Shown here: positions 13,478 to 14,628 of the stretch, in pieces
Numbering within the stretch: position 1 is the stretch's first letter
How the letters are laid out: every line of letters starts with the position of its first letter
Source: JBBRTJ01 sp038244535
Lineage (GTDB): Bacteria > Actinomycetota > Acidimicrobiia > Acidimicrobiales > Ilumatobacteraceae
Assembly (NCBI GenBank): GCA_038244535.1
Contig: JBBRTJ010000091.1
Coordinates: forward strand, 1 to 14,628
Direction of reading: 5' to 3'
DNA: 14,628 nt
Translations under genes and position numbers: made by a program
Notes under the pieces: generated by a model
What the model was told of the DNA's origin: nothing
What the model saw: only the letters and a program-made list of their open reading frames with translations
Databases searched by the model: none

Positions 13478-14628
13478 TCACCCCTTGGGGTCGGGGGCCG
13501 GCACGGTGGCGTCGGTGGCAGGGGCCGGCGCGGGCTGAGGCTCGATCCCCGGCTTCGCGCCGGGCTGGGGCTCGCTCCCAGGGACCGGGGCGGGGTAGGG
13601 CTGAGGGAAGGGGACGGGGGCCGCCTTCAACCACGACGCATCGATGGCCAGCACCGGGGCGCTCCCGCCGCCGTCGAGCTGGAACTCGTACACCGGGAGC
13701 AGCCACTCGACGCCATCGACGTCGGTGACGCCGTAGAGCGCCTCCTTGACGCCGGTCACGACGAGTTTGGGGTTGATGGGCTCGGGAGGCAGCGGCCGTA
13801 CGTCAGGCCCAATGGTGACAGGTCCGCCGTCGATCCTGGGTGCCTTGTTGGGCACCCCGGTCGCAGTCGGCGGGGCCACAGGATCGTCGGGCCCAGGGTT
13901 GGCAGGAGTGGCTCCCGCCCCGGACGACGCGCCCGCCGTGGGTGCGGGCGTTCCCCCGGCATCGACGATCCTGGTGGCCGACGTGTCGTAGGCGAACCAG
14001 CCGCCCCCGGGCAGGGTCGGCTCACCGGAGCGCCAGCGTTCGATGGCCTTGGCCGTTCCGATGCGGGGGTACACCGCCGCCTTGACCGGGGTGCCGAGCA
14101 CACCGTGGGCGAACGAGATCGCTCCGGCGCCACCGAACCCGATGCTCAGCTCGTCGTTGCCCACCTCGATGCCGGCGATGGTGAGCGGGGCCCGCACGAT
14201 CCGGAGCCACTCGCCACCTTCCACCACGAACGTGCGCTGCCCCAGCGCGATCCCGGCCGCCGCCCACACGCTGCGGGCCCGCTGCTCGGCAGTCGCCGCC
14301 GTCGGGACGCCCGCGGGGGGTGGCGGTTGCTCACAAGGAACGGTGGTCGCCGGCGGAAGCCCGATGGTCGAGGGCGGAGTCGGGCCGCTGGTCGCCGGCG
14401 GAAGCCCGATGGTCGAGGGCGGAGTCGGGCCGCTGGTCGCCGGCGGAAGCCCGGTCGTGGAGGGCGGAGGCCCGGTGGTCGCCGGCGGAAGCCCGGTCGT
14501 GGAGGGCGGAGTCGGGCCGGTGGTCGCCGGCGGAAGCCCGTTGGTGGAGGGCGGAGGCCCGGTGGTGGAGGGCGGAGTCGGGCCACTCGACCTCGATCCA
14601 TCGTCGGAGATCACCGTCCCGTCCGGCC
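13478..14628 (-). CDS. Pro/Thr-rich repeat protein, probably exported, unknown function (5' end outside window)
   Basis: The frame is open through the right edge (upstream codons give PDGT before GTG 14614), so the N-terminus, including any signal peptide or membrane anchor, is not seen. Numbering counts from GTG 14614. Residues 11-91 are tandem Gly/Pro/Thr units (GLPPATT, GPTPPSTT). Residues about 100-215 look folded (TAEQRARSVWAAAGIALGQ, YPRIGTAKAIERWRSG), resembling repeat-type extracytoplasmic domains of actinobacterial envelope proteins. A Pro/Gly linker follows, then a second compact part at about 260-330 (ALYGVTDVDGVEWLLPVYEF) and a Pro/Gln tail rich in EPQP and PAPAP. Two folded parts joined by proline linkers suggest a cell-wall-spanning or membrane-anchored protein. 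Location 63 bases upstream of ffh may mean shared transcription. I do not recognise a named family. Confidence 0.7.
   Translation of the reverse strand, partial: PDGTVISDDGSRSSGPTPPSTTGPPPSTNGLPPATTGPTPPSTTGLPPATTGPPPSTTGLPPATSGPTPPSTIGLPPATSGPTPPSTIGLPPATTVPCEQPPPPAGVPTAATAEQRARSVWAAAGIALGQRTFVVEGGEWLRIVRAPLTIAGIEVGNDELSIGFGGAGAISFAHGVLGTPVKAAVYPRIGTAKAIERWRSGEPTLPGGGWFAYDTSATRIVDAGGTPAPTAGASSGAGATPANPGPDDPVAPPTATGVPNKAPRIDGGPVTIGPDVRPLPPEPINPKLVVTGVKEALYGVTDVDGVEWLLPVYEFQLDGGGSAPVLAIDASWLKAAPVPFPQPYPAPVPGSEPQPGAKPGIEPQPAPAPATDATVPAPDPKG
14342..14584 (-). repeat. Approximately 45-base tandem repeat in the Pro/Thr-rich gene
   Basis: About five and a half in-frame units of 42-45 bases, each combining GLPPATT or GLPPATS with GPTPPST or GPPPST. 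Two units near 14360-14450 are almost identical at DNA level, suggesting recent duplication. One unit lacks a codon (14 residues). Copy number is likely to vary among strains. Confidence 0.9.

Noticed and set aside
14342..14584. Possible CRISPR array
   Set aside because: Units are contiguous, in frame and coding (Gly/Pro/Thr), without unique spacers of constant length.

Overview
The window comes from a high-GC actinobacterium. The gene order ffh, rpsP, KH-domain gene, rimM, trmD, rplS, DUF2469 gene, yraN is the Actinomycetota ribosome/SRP cluster. The protein style, frequent GTG starts and a small conserved-looking membrane protein suggest Acidimicrobiia, but that placement is inference. There are 16 protein genes and almost no non-coding DNA: the longest gap is 72 bases. 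I see no rRNA, tRNA, CRISPR array, transposase or attachment site.

Region 1 (1-5266, plus strand) holds a two-gene recombination machine. The first gene, cut by the left edge, is an AddB-like subunit with a helicase-like region and a RecB-type nuclease domain. It overlaps by 8 bases a complete AddA/AdnA-like UvrD-family helicase-nuclease. Together they should process double-strand breaks.

Region 2 (5223-6714) converges on region 1. A minus-strand pair encodes an enoyl-CoA hydratase/isomerase-family enzyme and, coupled through a GTGA overlap, an unrecognised exported protein with a C-terminal membrane anchor. The exported protein's 3' end overlaps the helicase gene tail to tail by 44 bases. 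A 36-residue membrane protein lies divergently, 23 bases from the enoyl-CoA hydratase start. That gap carries overlapping -10-like boxes facing both ways.

Region 3 (6743-9088, minus strand) encodes export: a LysE-family transporter, an ABC-2 permease and its ATPase. It sits just downstream of yraN, where many actinobacteria carry comM and dprA.

Region 4 (9129-13414, minus strand) is the translation and targeting cluster: yraN, DUF2469 gene, rplS, trmD, rimM, khpA-like, rpsP and ffh, tightly packed with ATGA/GTGA overlaps. lepB and rnhB, present between rplS and the DUF2469 gene in mycobacteria, are absent. TrmD appears to carry Glu where the catalytic Asp is expected.

Region 5 (13478-14628, minus strand, cut by the right edge) is a Pro/Thr-rich, probably surface-exposed protein with an approximately 45-base tandem repeat. 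I found no clearly novel multi-gene system; the leads are the TrmD substitution, the divergent promoter, the incomplete cysteine set of the AddB-like protein and the two uncharacterised exported proteins.
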